Shown one piece after another: positions 40,040-48,642 of a DNA stretch of 64,000 nt. The first letter of the stretch is position 1, and the number at the start of each line of letters is the position of its first letter. This DNA comes from Streptomyces typhae (GTDB lineage: Bacteria > Actinomycetota > Actinomycetes > Streptomycetales > Streptomycetaceae): assembly GCF_009755605.1 (NCBI RefSeq), contig NZ_WPNZ01000013.1, positions 62,001 to 126,000 on the forward strand, read 5' to 3'. The translations under genes were made by a program, and so were the position numbers. Under the pieces are notes generated by a model. The model was not told the DNA's origin. It searched no databases and was given only the letters and a program-made list of their open reading frames with translations.

Positions 40040-41764
40040 ATGGAAGAGCAGCGTGGACGCAAGGCCGACGGCGGTCCGCCCCGGGACGGGGGCGGGCCGC
40101 CGCCGTCGCGCTCCACGGACCGACCACCGCCCTGGCGGCGGCGACCGGGCCCCCGGCCGGGCCGACCGGACGCCCAGCCGGACCCGCCCGGCGGTGAGCC
40201 GGGCCGGTCGGGACGACGGCTCAGCCGGTCGACGCGGTGGTGGTCGGCCCCGTTGGGTGGGCAGTCGGAGGGGCGTCAGGGTCGGTCGGAGTGGTGGCCG
40301 GGTCGGTCGACGCGGTCGTCGGGCTCGTCGGGTGGGCAGTCGGAGGGGCGTCAGGGTCGGTCGGAGTGGTGGCCGGGTCGGTCGACGCGGTCGTCGGACC
40401 CGTCGGGCGGGCAGCCAGAGTGCCGGCGGGGGCGGCGGGGGCGGCGGGGGCGGCGGGGGCGGCAGCCGGGGCGGTCGATGGGGCGGGTGGATTCGTCGGG
40501 CGGTCACCAGGGCCGCCCGGGGTGGTGGGCGGACCCCTCGGGCCGGCCCGCCGGGCCGCCGCGGTGGCGGCAGGGACCCCCGTGGTGGCGGCTCGGCGGC
40601 GCGGGGCCGCGGCACCTGCCGTGGGCGACCACCGTGCTGCTCACTGTCTTCGTGCAGGTCGGCACCACGTTCGCGGCGCACGGCCAGCCCGAAAGGGCGA
40701 CGGTCGACGGCTACGCGCGGGCGCTGCTCCTCGCGGGCACGGCCGCGCTCCTGCTGCGCCACCGGCACCCGGTGGCCGTGGCGTACTTCACCAGCGGAAC
40801 GGTCCTGGTCCACCTCGGCGCCGGATACCCGTACGGCCCGGTCTTCGTCACGGTCGCCGTGGCCTGCTTCGCGGTCGTCGTCGCCGGGCACCGCGGGGCG
40901 GCGTGGGGCGCCCTCGGGACGCTCTGGGCCGGGCACGTCCTGATCGCGCACTGGTTGTTCCGGTATCTGCCGCCCGCGGACGACGGGGCCGAGTCCTGGG
41001 GGCAGGAGATCGCCGTGGCCGTCTGGGTGGTGGCGATCGTCGCCGTCTCCGAGCTGGCCCGCACCCGCCGCGAGCAGTGGATCAAGCAGCGCGAGGAGCG
41101 CGAGCTCGCCGCCCGGCGCCGCGCCGACGAGGAGCGCCTGCGCATGGCGCGGGAACTGCACGACGTGCTCGCCCACAGCATCTCCGTCATCAACGTCCAG
41201 GCGGGCGTCGGCCTCGCCCTGCTCGACTCCGACCCCGAGCAGGCCCGCGCGGCCCTGACGACCATCAAGGCCGCCAGCAAGGAGGCGCTCGGCGAGGTCC
41301 GCCAGGTCCTCGACACCCTCCGCGCGCCCGGCGCCGCGCCCCGCGCCCCCGCTCCCGGTCTCGACCGGCTCCCCGAACTCGTCGAGCAGGCCCGGAGCAC
41401 CGGCCTGACCGTCACCGTCACGACCGAGGGCGGCAGCGGCGAGGCCCTGCCGCCCGGCGCCGACCTGGCCGCGTTCCGCATCGTCCAGGAGGCCCTGACG
41501 AACGTGGTACGCCACTCCGGCTCGCGCGCCGCCCGCGTCCTGGTGCGGCACGCGCCCGGCGCGGTGACCCTGCGCGTCGACGACGACGGTCCCGCCACCG
41601 GCGCGCAGGCGGGCGGCAGCGGCAACGGGCTCGCCGGGATGCGGGAGCGGGCCGCCGCCCTGAAGGGCACCATCGAGGCCGGTCCGCGCCCGGACGGCGG
41701 TTTCCGGGTCATCGCGGTCCTGCCCACCCGCACCGGCCCCACGGCTCCCCAGGAGGACCAGTGA
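40040..41764 (+). CDS. Sensor histidine kinase, NarL/DesK type
   Basis: A 574-residue protein started at ATG 40040; ATG 40478 is an alternative. Residues 1-190 are an Arg/Gly/Ser-rich, Trp-containing tail encoded partly by 75-bp repeats. Residues about 193-335 contain four or five membrane helices. RMARELHDVLAHSISVINVQAG is the HisKA_3 dimerisation box with phospho-His374. FRIVQEALTNVVRHSG and GSGNGLAGMRERAAALKG are the N and G boxes of the ATPase domain. It overlaps the response-regulator start and should phosphorylate that protein. The signal sensed is probably membrane-related, as there is no extracellular domain. Confidence 0.88.
   Translation: MEEQRGRKADGGPPRDGGGPPPSRSTDRPPPWRRRPGPRPGRPDAQPDPPGGEPGRSGRRLSRSTRWWSAPLGGQSEGRQGRSEWWPGRSTRSSGSSGGQSEGRQGRSEWWPGRSTRSSDPSGGQPECRRGRRGRRGRRGRQPGRSMGRVDSSGGHQGRPGWWADPSGRPAGPPRWRQGPPWWRLGGAGPRHLPWATTVLLTVFVQVGTTFAAHGQPERATVDGYARALLLAGTAALLLRHRHPVAVAYFTSGTVLVHLGAGYPYGPVFVTVAVACFAVVVAGHRGAAWGALGTLWAGHVLIAHWLFRYLPPADDGAESWGQEIAVAVWVVAIVAVSELARTRREQWIKQREERELAARRRADEERLRMARELHDVLAHSISVINVQAGVGLALLDSDPEQARAALTTIKAASKEALGEVRQVLDTLRAPGAAPRAPAPGLDRLPELVEQARSTGLTVTVTTEGGSGEALPPGADLAAFRIVQEALTNVVRHSGSRAARVLVRHAPGAVTLRVDDDGPATGAQAGGSGNGLAGMRERAAALKGTIEAGPRPDGGFRVIAVLPTRTGPTAPQEDQ
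40255..40404 (+). repeat. 75-bp tandem duplication in the histidine kinase N-terminus
   Basis: Two near-identical 75-base units (40255-40329 and 40330-40404) are followed by the start of a third at 40405. The period is in frame and yields a 25-residue unit containing GGQSEGRQGRSEWWPGRSTR. The copies differ at about four bases, so the duplication is recent. Confidence 0.9.
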
Positions 41765-42426
41765 TCCGCGTACTGCTCGCCGACGACCAGTCGTTGGTCC
41801 GTGCCGGGTTCAAGGCGCTGCTCGACGCGCAGGCCGACATCGAGGTCGCGGGCGAGGCACCGGACGGCGATGAGGCCGTGCGCCTGGTGCGCGACCTGCG
41901 CCCCGACGTCGTCCTGATGGACATCCGCATGCCGGTGCTCGACGGCCTCGCGGCCACCCGCCGCATCACCGGCGCGAGCGACCTCGACGAGGTGAAGGTG
42001 GTCATGCTCACCACGTTCGAGCTCGACGAGTACGTCTTCGAGGCCATCCGCTCCGGTGCCTCGGGCTTCCTGGTGAAGGACACCGAACCGGAGGAGCTGC
42101 TGCGCGCGGTGCGGGCCGTGGTCGCCGGGGACGCGCTGCTCTCGCCCGGGGTGACGCGCCGCCTCATCGGGGAGTTCGCCGCGCGCTCCAAGGAACCCGC
42201 GGCCGCAGAGACGCTGAGCGCGCTCACCGAGCGTGAGCGGGAGGTGATGGCGCTCGTCGGCATCGGCCTCTCGAACGAGGAGATCGCCCGCCGCCTCGTC
42301 GTCAGCCCGCTCACCGCCAAGACCCATGTGAGCCGCGCCATGGTGAAGCTGAACGCCCGGGACCGCGCCCAGCTGGTCGTGCTCGCCTACGAGTCGGGCC
42401 TCGTACGGCCCGGCTGGCTGGGCTGA
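41761..42426 (+). CDS. Response regulator, NarL/FixJ family
   Basis: A 221-residue protein started at GTG 41761, overlapping the kinase stop. VIRVLLADDQSLVRAG opens the receiver, Asp54 in VVLMDIRMPVLDG is the phosphorylation site, and SGFLVKD carries the conserved Lys. LTEREREVMALVGIGLSNEEIARRLVVSPLTAKTHVSR is the LuxR-type HTH. It likely autoregulates through the inverted repeat at 39963-39980. Its 3' end overlaps the convergent DUF6332 gene by 40 bases. Confidence 0.92.
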   Translation: MIRVLLADDQSLVRAGFKALLDAQADIEVAGEAPDGDEAVRLVRDLRPDVVLMDIRMPVLDGLAATRRITGASDLDEVKVVMLTTFELDEYVFEAIRSGASGFLVKDTEPEELLRAVRAVVAGDALLSPGVTRRLIGEFAARSKEPAAAETLSALTEREREVMALVGIGLSNEEIARRLVVSPLTAKTHVSRAMVKLNARDRAQLVVLAYESGLVRPGWLG

Positions 42427-42773
42427 TCCTGGCCGCCGCCGTCGCGGTTCTCCAGATACGTGGTGATGTCCATGCCCCCGTACGGGGCGCCGCCGTCGAG
42501 AGCGGCCCGCCGCTCGCGCTCACGCGCCGTGAACCGCCACAGGACCGTCACGAGCCGGACGACGAACGCGGTCACGGCGAGGGAGACACCCGCACCGAAC
42601 AGGGTGCCGCGCGCCGCCTTCGGCAGGTCGAACGCGAGGGCCGGTCCCGCCACGACCACGCCCATCACGGCGAGCGCCAGCGCCGTCGCGCTCACCAGCG
42701 CGTACCCGATCTCGATCGTGACGGCGTCCCGCTCGGCCTGGCTGCGCCGCCGGCGGCCGGTGTCCCGCTCCAT
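42387..42773 (-). CDS. DUF6332-like small membrane protein
   Basis: A 128-residue protein. RRSQAERDAVTIEIGYALVSATALALAVMGVVVAGPAL opens with a basic segment and helix 1, and a second helix follows (GTLFGAGVSLAVTAFVVRLVTVLW). A charged C-terminal tail is cytoplasmic. The pattern fits DUF6332, a Streptomyces membrane family of unknown function. The last 40 bases are antisense to the response-regulator end. Confidence 0.7.
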   Translation of the reverse strand: MERDTGRRRRSQAERDAVTIEIGYALVSATALALAVMGVVVAGPALAFDLPKAARGTLFGAGVSLAVTAFVVRLVTVLWRFTARERERRAALDGGAPYGGMDITTYLENRDGGGQDQPSQPGRTRPDS

Positions 42774-42814
42774 GCTTCCCCCCCGTACGAACTCCGCGTA
42801 CGGCGAGTGAAACA

Positions 42815-42855
42815 GCCGGATGCCCGGCGGGCAAGGAACCCGCCGGGCATCCGGC
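42815..42855 (-). terminator. 17-bp perfect-stem terminator after the MFS gene
   Basis: Arms 42815-42831 (GCCGGATGCCCGGCGGG) and 42839-42855 are perfectly complementary with a seven-base loop CAAGGAA. It lies 22 bases past the MFS stop on the minus strand. Confidence 0.82.
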
Positions 42856-42876
42856 GCGGAGGCGAGTGCCGGGCGG

Positions 42877-44424
42877 TCAGTCGCCCACGGCGACCCGCTC
42901 GTCCTCGGGGGCGGCCGAACCGGGCGCGTGCGCCGTGGAGTCCGACGCGGCCACGGGCCCGGCCGCGATCGCCGACTTGGCGACGACCACGGTCTGCTGC
43001 TTGCGGCGCGCCCGCAGCCCGGTGAGGTTGATGAGCAGACCCGCGAGCGCGAACGCGGTGACGAGGACCAGGCCGGGACGGTAGCTGTCGAGGACGGCCT
43101 GCGGCGAGGCGGCGCCCTCGGTGGAGCCGTGGTCGGACGCCGTGATGACCGCCGTGGTGATCGCGAGGATCACCGCGCCGCCCACCTGGATGGAGGTGTT
43201 GAGCAGACCCGAGACCATGCCCTGCTCGTGGTCGTCCACGCCGTTGGTCGCCTGGATGTTGAGCGAGGGGAAGACCAGGGCGCAGGCGAGGCCGAGCAGG
43301 ATCATCGACGGCAGGATGACGGCGACGTACGTGGGGGTCAGGTCGATGCGAAGGAAGAGCGCGTACGACGCCACGAGCAGCGCGAAGCCCGTCACGATCA
43401 CCCGGGTGGTGCCGAACCGGTCGACGACAGCGGCGATCTTGGTGGCGGACAGCGCCACGATCACGCCCGCGGGCAGGAAGGCGAGAGCCGTCTCCAGGGC
43501 CGACCAGCCGAGCAGCGACTGGAGGTACTGCGTGGCGATGAACTGGAACGACACATAGCCGCCGAAGAACGTCACGGCGCCGAGCTGGGCCCGGATCTGC
43601 TGGCCGGAGCGCAGCACGCCGAGCCGGATCAGCGGGCTCGCGGTGCGCAGCTCGATGCGGACGAACACGGCGAGAAGGACGGCCACCGCGAGGAAGGAGA
43701 GCAGGGTGCGGGCGGAGGCCCAGCCGACCTCGGGCGCCTGCACGACGGTGAAGACGAGCAGCAGCATCGAGGCCGTGCCGGTGACGGCGCCCGGCACGTC
43801 GTAGCCGCCGCGCTTCTCCTCGCGCGCGGAGCGCGGAATGAGCTTGAGCCCGGCGAGCAGCGCGATCACGGCGATCGGGGCGGGCAGCAGCATGGTGAGC
43901 CGCCAGCTCACCTCGGTCAGGACGCCGGACAGGACGAGGCCGAGCGAGAATCCGGCGGCGGCGCAGGTGGTGTAGATGGACAGGGCGCGGTTGCGGACCG
44001 GGCCCTCGGCGAACGTGGTCGTGATGATGGACAGGCCCGCGGGCGCGGTGAAGGCGGCGCTGAGGCCCTTCACGAAGCGGCTGGCGATTAGGAGCGGACC
44101 GGAGTCGACGAGCCCGCCGAACAGCGAGGTCAGGGCGAAGACACCGAGGGCGATCAGGAACACCTCGCGGCGCCCGAGCAGGTCGGCCGCCCGGCCGCCG
44201 AGCAGCAGCAGACCGCCGTAACCCAGGATGTAGCCGCTGACGACCCACTGCAGGGACGAGGTGGACAGGTCGAGTTCGGAGCCGATGGAGGGCAGGGCCA
44301 CGCCGACCATCGACACGTCGAGCGCGTCCAGGAACATCGCTGCGCACAGCACGAGCAGCGTGCCCCACAGACGCGGGGTCCAGCGCTCCGGGGACGCGGA
44401 GGCAGGAGAGAGCGGAGAAGTCAT
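42877..44424 (-). CDS. MFS drug exporter (14-helix DHA2-like)
   Basis: A 515-residue protein started at ATG 44424. LCAAMFLDALDVSMVGVALPSIG is the DHA2 motif D1, and LLLGGRAADLLGRREVF is motif A. LSGVLTEVSWRLTMLLPAPIAV resembles the antiporter motif C region. About fourteen helices are expected. The divergent MarR gene and palindromes between them indicate MarR-repressed efflux. The exported compound is unknown. Confidence 0.88.
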   Translation of the reverse strand: MTSPLSPASASPERWTPRLWGTLLVLCAAMFLDALDVSMVGVALPSIGSELDLSTSSLQWVVSGYILGYGGLLLLGGRAADLLGRREVFLIALGVFALTSLFGGLVDSGPLLIASRFVKGLSAAFTAPAGLSIITTTFAEGPVRNRALSIYTTCAAAGFSLGLVLSGVLTEVSWRLTMLLPAPIAVIALLAGLKLIPRSAREEKRGGYDVPGAVTGTASMLLLVFTVVQAPEVGWASARTLLSFLAVAVLLAVFVRIELRTASPLIRLGVLRSGQQIRAQLGAVTFFGGYVSFQFIATQYLQSLLGWSALETALAFLPAGVIVALSATKIAAVVDRFGTTRVIVTGFALLVASYALFLRIDLTPTYVAVILPSMILLGLACALVFPSLNIQATNGVDDHEQGMVSGLLNTSIQVGGAVILAITTAVITASDHGSTEGAASPQAVLDSYRPGLVLVTAFALAGLLINLTGLRARRKQQTVVVAKSAIAAGPVAASDSTAHAPGSAAPEDERVAVGD

Positions 44425-44440
44425 GCGGAGCACAGTTCCA

Positions 44441-44504
44441 TGCACGTGCATTGAATGCAAGTGCATTTAATTCATGTGCAATAAACGGTGAACTTTGCTA
44501 CCGT
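44441..44504. promoter_or_regulatory. MarR operator cluster between MFS and MarR genes, with MarR -10
   Basis: TGCACGTGCA (44441-44450) is a perfect palindrome. ATTGAATGCA-AG-TGCATTTAAT (44450-44471) is a second inverted repeat matching at 9 of 10 positions, and TGCA recurs five times within 40 bases. TACCGT at 44499-44504 is a -10 candidate six bases before the MarR ATG, implying a leaderless MarR mRNA. A bound MarR dimer would cover both divergent promoters. Confidence 0.6.
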
Positions 44505-44510
44505 GCGTCC

Positions 44511-44936
44511 ATGGCGGAGACCAAGGCCGGGCCGGTGGGAACGGACGCCGAGCAGGGGCTCGTGAACCAGTGGCGGGACATCCTCGCGGTGCACGCGCGC
44601 ACCCAGTGCGAACTCGACCGCGAGCTGCACGCCCACGGCCTGGGCGCGAGCGACTTCGAGGTCCTCGACGTGCTCGCCACGGGGCTCGCGCAGGACGGCG
44701 CCGCCACCCTCCGCGTCCAGGACATCGCCTGTCAGGTGCATCTGAGCCAGAGCGCGCTGTCCCGCCTCATCGGCCGCCTCCAGAAGGACGGCCTGGTCGA
44801 CCGCGAGATGTGCAGCGAGGACCGCCGCGGCGTGCGGGTCTGTCTCACCGCCAAGGGCGGCAAGGTGCACGCCGAGGCCAGGCCCGTGCAGCGGTCGGTC
44901 CTCGCGCGGATGCTGCCGGGCCGGCCGGGCGCCTGA
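44511..44936 (+). CDS. MarR-family transcriptional regulator
   Basis: A 141-residue protein started at ATG 44511 without a Shine-Dalgarno sequence. LVNQWRDILAVHARTQCELDRELHAHGLGASDFEVLDVLA is the dimerisation and H1 region. LRVQDIACQVHLSQSALSRLIGRLQKDGLVDREMCSEDRRGVRV is the winged HTH. It very probably represses itself and the divergent MFS gene. Cysteines at the HTH (DIACQV) and wing (EMCSED) might make it redox-sensitive, which is speculation. Confidence 0.88.
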   Translation: MAETKAGPVGTDAEQGLVNQWRDILAVHARTQCELDRELHAHGLGASDFEVLDVLATGLAQDGAATLRVQDIACQVHLSQSALSRLIGRLQKDGLVDREMCSEDRRGVRVCLTAKGGKVHAEARPVQRSVLARMLPGRPGA

Positions 44937-44961
44937 CGGCGGCTCGGACGAGTCGGACGGC

Positions 44962-45690
44962 TCAGACCCCCGCTCGCTCACGCCAGCGCGCGGCCAGCTC
45001 CGCATCGCCCGTGACCTGCGGGAACGGCACCCTGTTCCACAGGGCACGGTAGAGGTGCCCGACCGGTCCCGCGACCTCGCAGTCGGCGGGCGCCGTATCG
45101 CCGGACTCGGTGACCGGTATGTCCTCGGAGAGCCGCACCGTCCAGACGGCTCCCGCGTCCGTGGTGCGCACGCGAAGGACCCGCGGTGTCTCCGTCCGCA
45201 TGCGGCTCCTGTCGCGCCCGTGGAATCCGCGCAGCAGTTCGTCGATCCCGTCGACCGCGAACTCCGTGCCCACCGGCGCGGACGCCCCGCCGCGCGCGGA
45301 CTCGGCGTCGAAGCGGTGGACCGTAGTCTCGTTGGCCTGGCGGCGCGCCCAGAAGGCGAGCGGTGACGGCGCCGGCATGAACGTCCAGCACTCCAGGTCC
45401 TCGGGTGCCGCGCGCAGGGCGGCGACCAGACCGGCGTGCCCCTCGCGGAACCAGTCGAGCAGCGCGGCGCCGTCCAGGTCGGGCGCCTCCGGGGCGGGAC
45501 GGGGCGCGGTGTGGCGGTCCACGACGTGCCGCGTCGCCCAGCGGTGCACCGTGCCGGTGTGCCGCAGCAGGTCGCGCACCTGCCAGTCGGGACAGGTGGG
45601 AACGGCCGCGTCGGCCCCCGCGTCCTGCGCGGCGTCCGCCAGCAACGTCCCCTCGTGGTGCAGGACTTCGATGTGCTCGGCAATCTTCAT
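44962..45690 (-). CDS. Mycothiol-dependent maleylpyruvate isomerase-family protein
   Basis: A 242-residue protein with the DinB-like MDMPI N-terminal domain: CPDWQVRDLLRHTGTVHRWATRHV provides one His cluster and NETTVHRFDAE another, together a typical metal site. A C-terminal MDMPI domain follows (DTAPADCEVAGPVGHLYRALWNR). Members use mycothiol, the actinobacterial thiol, in isomerisation or conjugation. The gene is 89 bases downstream of the MFS stop on the same strand. No substrate can be assigned. Confidence 0.82.
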   Translation of the reverse strand: MKIAEHIEVLHHEGTLLADAAQDAGADAAVPTCPDWQVRDLLRHTGTVHRWATRHVVDRHTAPRPAPEAPDLDGAALLDWFREGHAGLVAALRAAPEDLECWTFMPAPSPLAFWARRQANETTVHRFDAESARGGASAPVGTEFAVDGIDELLRGFHGRDRSRMRTETPRVLRVRTTDAGAVWTVRLSEDIPVTESGDTAPADCEVAGPVGHLYRALWNRVPFPQVTGDAELAARWRERAGV

Positions 45691-45740
45691 GGGGGGATTG
45701 TGCAACAGGGCGGGGTCGCGGGTCGCGGGGAATTCCCGGC

Positions 45741-45800
45741 GTACGGGCGTCCGTGGTTCAGCGTGCGGGTGTCCGTGGTTCAGCGTACGGGTGTCCGTGC
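45741..45800. repeat. 22-bp tandem repeat overlapping an MFS stop codon
   Basis: Units at 45741-45762, 45763-45784 and 45785-45800 (partial) read close to GTACGGGTGTCCGTGGTTCAGC. The TCA at 45780-45782 is the stop codon of the minus-strand MFS gene and is copied in the other full unit. Confidence 0.87.
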
Positions 45801-47084
45801 CGGGCGCCGTGCCTTCGACTCGGCGGCTCGCTCGCCCGGCATGGGGGTGCGGCCCGTCGCCGCGCCGATGCCCGCCGCCACCGCCGCGAGCAGGGCCACG
45901 CTGGTCAGCGCCACCGGCAGCGAGAACCAGTCCGCCATGAACCCGATCGCGGGCGGCCCGAGCAGCATGCCGCCGTAGCCGAGGGTGGACGCGGTGGCCA
46001 CGCCGCCGGGCCCCGCGAGCGCCCCCGCCCGCTCGACCGCCACGGGGAAGATGTTCGCGAGCCCGAGCCCCGTGACGGCGAACCCGACGAGGGCCACGCC
46101 GACCGACGGGGCGAGCGCGCCCAGGAGCATCCCGGCCGTCGCGAGCAGGCCCCCGCCGACGACGGTACGGGTACGGCCGAGGCGTTCCAGGAGCGTCGTG
46201 CCGGAGAGCCGCCCGATCGTCATGGCGAACGCGAAGCACGAGTAGCCCGCGGCCGCGATCCCGGGATGGGCGTCCAGGTCCTGCTCCAGGTGCAGCGCGC
46301 CCCAGTCGGCGAGCGCCCCCTCGCCGTACGCCGTGCACAGCGCGACCAGGCCGAAGATCAGGACGAGCCCCCGGGTGCGGCGCGCCGCACGGGCCGGGAC
46401 GTCGTGGCGGCCCGCCGCGCCGGTGTCGCCGGAGCCGCCGGACGCGCCGGTGTCCGCCGCGTCGTGGGCGCCGGGCACCGGCGGCACCTCGTACCGCAGC
46501 AGCGTGGGCGCCGTGACCGCCGTGAGCAGCAGCCCGATCACGGTGAGCGCGAGCAGGTGCCTGGTCGGGGACAGCTGCCCCGCGACAAGCCCGCCGAGGC
46601 CGGCGCCGAGCATGCCGCCGAGGCTGAACGCGGCGTGGAAGCTGGGCATCACGGGCCGCCGCAGCGCGCGCACCAGATCGACGGCGGCGCTGTTCATCGC
46701 CACGTTGATCCCGCCGTACGCGGCCCCGAAGAGCAGCAGCACCAGGCCGAGCGCGAGTGCCGAGTGCGTCAGTGGCGGCAGCGCCACGCTCAGCGGCAGC
46801 AGCACGCCGCAGACCACCGTCACCTGCCGGCTCCCGAAGCGGGAGCACAGCCGCCCGGTCAGCGTCATCGTGATCACGGCACCCGCCGAGACCCCGAGCA
46901 GGGCGAGCCCGAGCGTGCTCGCCGACGCCCCGGTCTGCTCCTTGATGGCCGGGATCCGCACCACCCACCCGGCGAAGACGAAGCCGTCGAGGGCGAAGAA
47001 GAGGGTGAGGGCGGCACGGAGCCGGGTCAGTGCGGGGGAAGTGGCTCCGGACGCCCCTGGCGTGGTTTTGTTCAGTAGCGGCAC
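45780..47084 (-). CDS. MFS transporter
   Basis: A 434-residue, twelve-helix protein. The start is taken as GTG 47084 because TTGTCC (47120-47115) and TACGCT (47096-47091) form a promoter 18 bases apart on the minus strand, and the GTG follows six bases later. The TTG at 47120 that extends the frame is therefore the -35 box. ALDGFVFAGWVVRIPAIKEQ and NVAMNSAAVDLVRALRRPVMPSFHAAFSLGGMLGA suggest the FucP/YbjJ-like group of sugar or drug transporters. It is divergent from a ROK repressor, which supports a sugar-linked role. Confidence 0.85.
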   Translation of the reverse strand: MPLLNKTTPGASGATSPALTRLRAALTLFFALDGFVFAGWVVRIPAIKEQTGASASTLGLALLGVSAGAVITMTLTGRLCSRFGSRQVTVVCGVLLPLSVALPPLTHSALALGLVLLLFGAAYGGINVAMNSAAVDLVRALRRPVMPSFHAAFSLGGMLGAGLGGLVAGQLSPTRHLLALTVIGLLLTAVTAPTLLRYEVPPVPGAHDAADTGASGGSGDTGAAGRHDVPARAARRTRGLVLIFGLVALCTAYGEGALADWGALHLEQDLDAHPGIAAAGYSCFAFAMTIGRLSGTTLLERLGRTRTVVGGGLLATAGMLLGALAPSVGVALVGFAVTGLGLANIFPVAVERAGALAGPGGVATASTLGYGGMLLGPPAIGFMADWFSLPVALTSVALLAAVAAGIGAATGRTPMPGERAAESKARRPARTPVR

Positions 47085-47120
47085 AAAGTCAGCGTAGAGG
47101 GGAACCTGGGTCGTGGACAA
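47082..47120 (-). promoter_or_regulatory. Promoter giving a leaderless MFS mRNA
   Basis: On the minus strand TTGTCC is followed after 18 bases by TACGCT, then GACTTT, then the GTG start codon. Transcription should begin at or within a base or two of the GTG. Confidence 0.65.
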
Positions 47121-47203
47121 GACGGATTGCTCGCGGAGCGCACCGAGCGGGTGGGGCGCGCGCCGGGCACGCGAGGTGTGCGGGGCGTGGCGGTCGCCTG
47201 GCC

Positions 47204-47248
47204 TGTACGAGGTGTACGAGGTGTACGAGGTGTACGAGGTGTACGAGG
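47204..47248. repeat. 9-bp tandem repeat, five perfect copies, in a divergent promoter region
   Basis: TGTACGAGG is repeated five times without a mismatch from 47204 to 47248 and is followed by TGTGCGGGGCG copies. It lies between the MFS promoter and the ROK regulator start. Confidence 0.95.
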
Positions 47249-47394
47249 TGTGCGGGGCGTGCGGGGCGTGTCGGACGGGCGACGTGTGCCCGGGGGCGCG
47301 GTGGGCGCGGGGTGCCCGCGGGGCGTCGGGACGGGGAAGGCCGGATGACGGCTGAACGGCGAGGCGGCGTACGGATCATGGGAGACTCGCCTTC

Positions 47395-48627
47395 ATGAAC
47401 GGGAAGGCTGCCACCCGGGGTGAGGCACATCTGTCCACGCGTACGCGACTCGAACGCGGGCGCTCCGCGCTCGGGCCCGCACTCGAACTCGTCCACACCG
47501 GGCGCGCCCCCACCCGAGCCGTCCTCACCGCCGAGCTCGGCGTCACCCGGGCCACGGCCGGTGCCGTCGCGGCGGAGCTGGAGTCGCTCGGCCTGATCCG
47601 CATCGACGCGAAGCCGAGCGCGGCCGCCGGGTCCCAGGGCCGGCCGTCGCACCGGCTCTCGGTCGCAGAGGCCGGGCCGGTGGCGCTTGCGGCGCAGGTG
47701 CACGCCGACGGTTTCCGGGCGGCGCTCGTCGGCCTCGGCGGCCGGCTCGTCGCCACCGCGCCCGGCTGCGAGACCGTCGACGCCGACCCGGCGCAGGTCC
47801 TCGGCTCGGTCGTCGAGGCGGGCGCGCGACTGCTGCGGGAGACGGGCAGACGCTGTGTGGGGGCGGGCCTCGCGGTGCCCTCGGCCGTCGCCGAGCCCGA
47901 GGGCACCGCCCTCAATCCGCTGCACCTGGCGTGGCCCGCGGGCGCGCAGGTCAGGGAGATCTTCGCCGACTGCGTACGGGACGCGGGCGTCGAGGGCCCC
48001 GCGTTCACGGGCAACGACGTGAACCTCGCGGCGCTCGCCGAGCACCGGCACGGCGCGGGCCGCGGCGCACGGGACCTGCTGTGCGTGGCGACCGGGCACC
48101 GCGGTGTCGGCGGTGCCCTCGTCCTCGACGGCCGTCTGCACACGGGCAGTTCGGGCCTCGCCCTGGAGGTCGGCCACCTCACCGTGCACCCCGAGGGCCG
48201 TCCCTGCTACTGCGGCAGCCGAGGCTGTCTGGACGTGGAGACGGACCCGCTCGCCTTCCTCACCGCCATGGGCGTGGAGCCGGGCCCCGAGGGCCTGCTC
48301 CAGCAGGCCCGCAGGCTGCTGGCCGAGCAGTACGCCGATCCGGCGGTGCGCACGGCCGCGGAGGAGCTGATCGACCGCCTCGGCCTCGGCCTCGCGGGCC
48401 TGGTGAACATCCTCAACCCGGACCGGATCATCCTCGGCGGGCTGCACCGCGCCCTCCTGGAGGCCGACCCGGAGCGGCTGCGCGCCGTCGTCGCCGACCG
48501 CAGCCTGTGGGGCCGCAGCGGTGGCGTCCCCATCCTCGCCTGCACCCTCGACCACAACAGCCTGGTGGGGGCCGCCGAGCTGGCGTGGCAGCCGGTGCTC
48601 GACGACCCCCTGGGGGCGCTCGGCTAG
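47395..48627 (+). CDS. ROK-family transcriptional repressor
   Basis: A 410-residue protein. Residues about 25-80 form a winged HTH (ALELVHTGRAPTRAVLTAELGVTRATAGAVAAELESLGLI). The ROK domain follows, with VGHLTVHPEGRPCYCGSRGCLDVE as the zinc site. The usual DxGGT-type sugar-kinase loop is degraded (ALAAQVHADGFRAALVGLGG), so it is a repressor rather than a kinase. It is divergent from the MFS gene, its probable target. Confidence 0.88.
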   Translation: MNGKAATRGEAHLSTRTRLERGRSALGPALELVHTGRAPTRAVLTAELGVTRATAGAVAAELESLGLIRIDAKPSAAAGSQGRPSHRLSVAEAGPVALAAQVHADGFRAALVGLGGRLVATAPGCETVDADPAQVLGSVVEAGARLLRETGRRCVGAGLAVPSAVAEPEGTALNPLHLAWPAGAQVREIFADCVRDAGVEGPAFTGNDVNLAALAEHRHGAGRGARDLLCVATGHRGVGGALVLDGRLHTGSSGLALEVGHLTVHPEGRPCYCGSRGCLDVETDPLAFLTAMGVEPGPEGLLQQARRLLAEQYADPAVRTAAEELIDRLGLGLAGLVNILNPDRIILGGLHRALLEADPERLRAVVADRSLWGRSGGVPILACTLDHNSLVGAAELAWQPVLDDPLGALG

Positions 48628-48642
48628 TCGCGGGCGGCGGCT

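Noticed and set aside
47113..47355. A plus-strand ORF encoding VYEVYEV repeats
   Set aside because: It is produced by the 9-bp DNA repeat in a divergent promoter region, has no RBS, and overlaps the MFS promoter.
47395..48627. Second sugar kinase
   Set aside because: An N-terminal HTH and a degraded phosphate loop show it is a ROK repressor.
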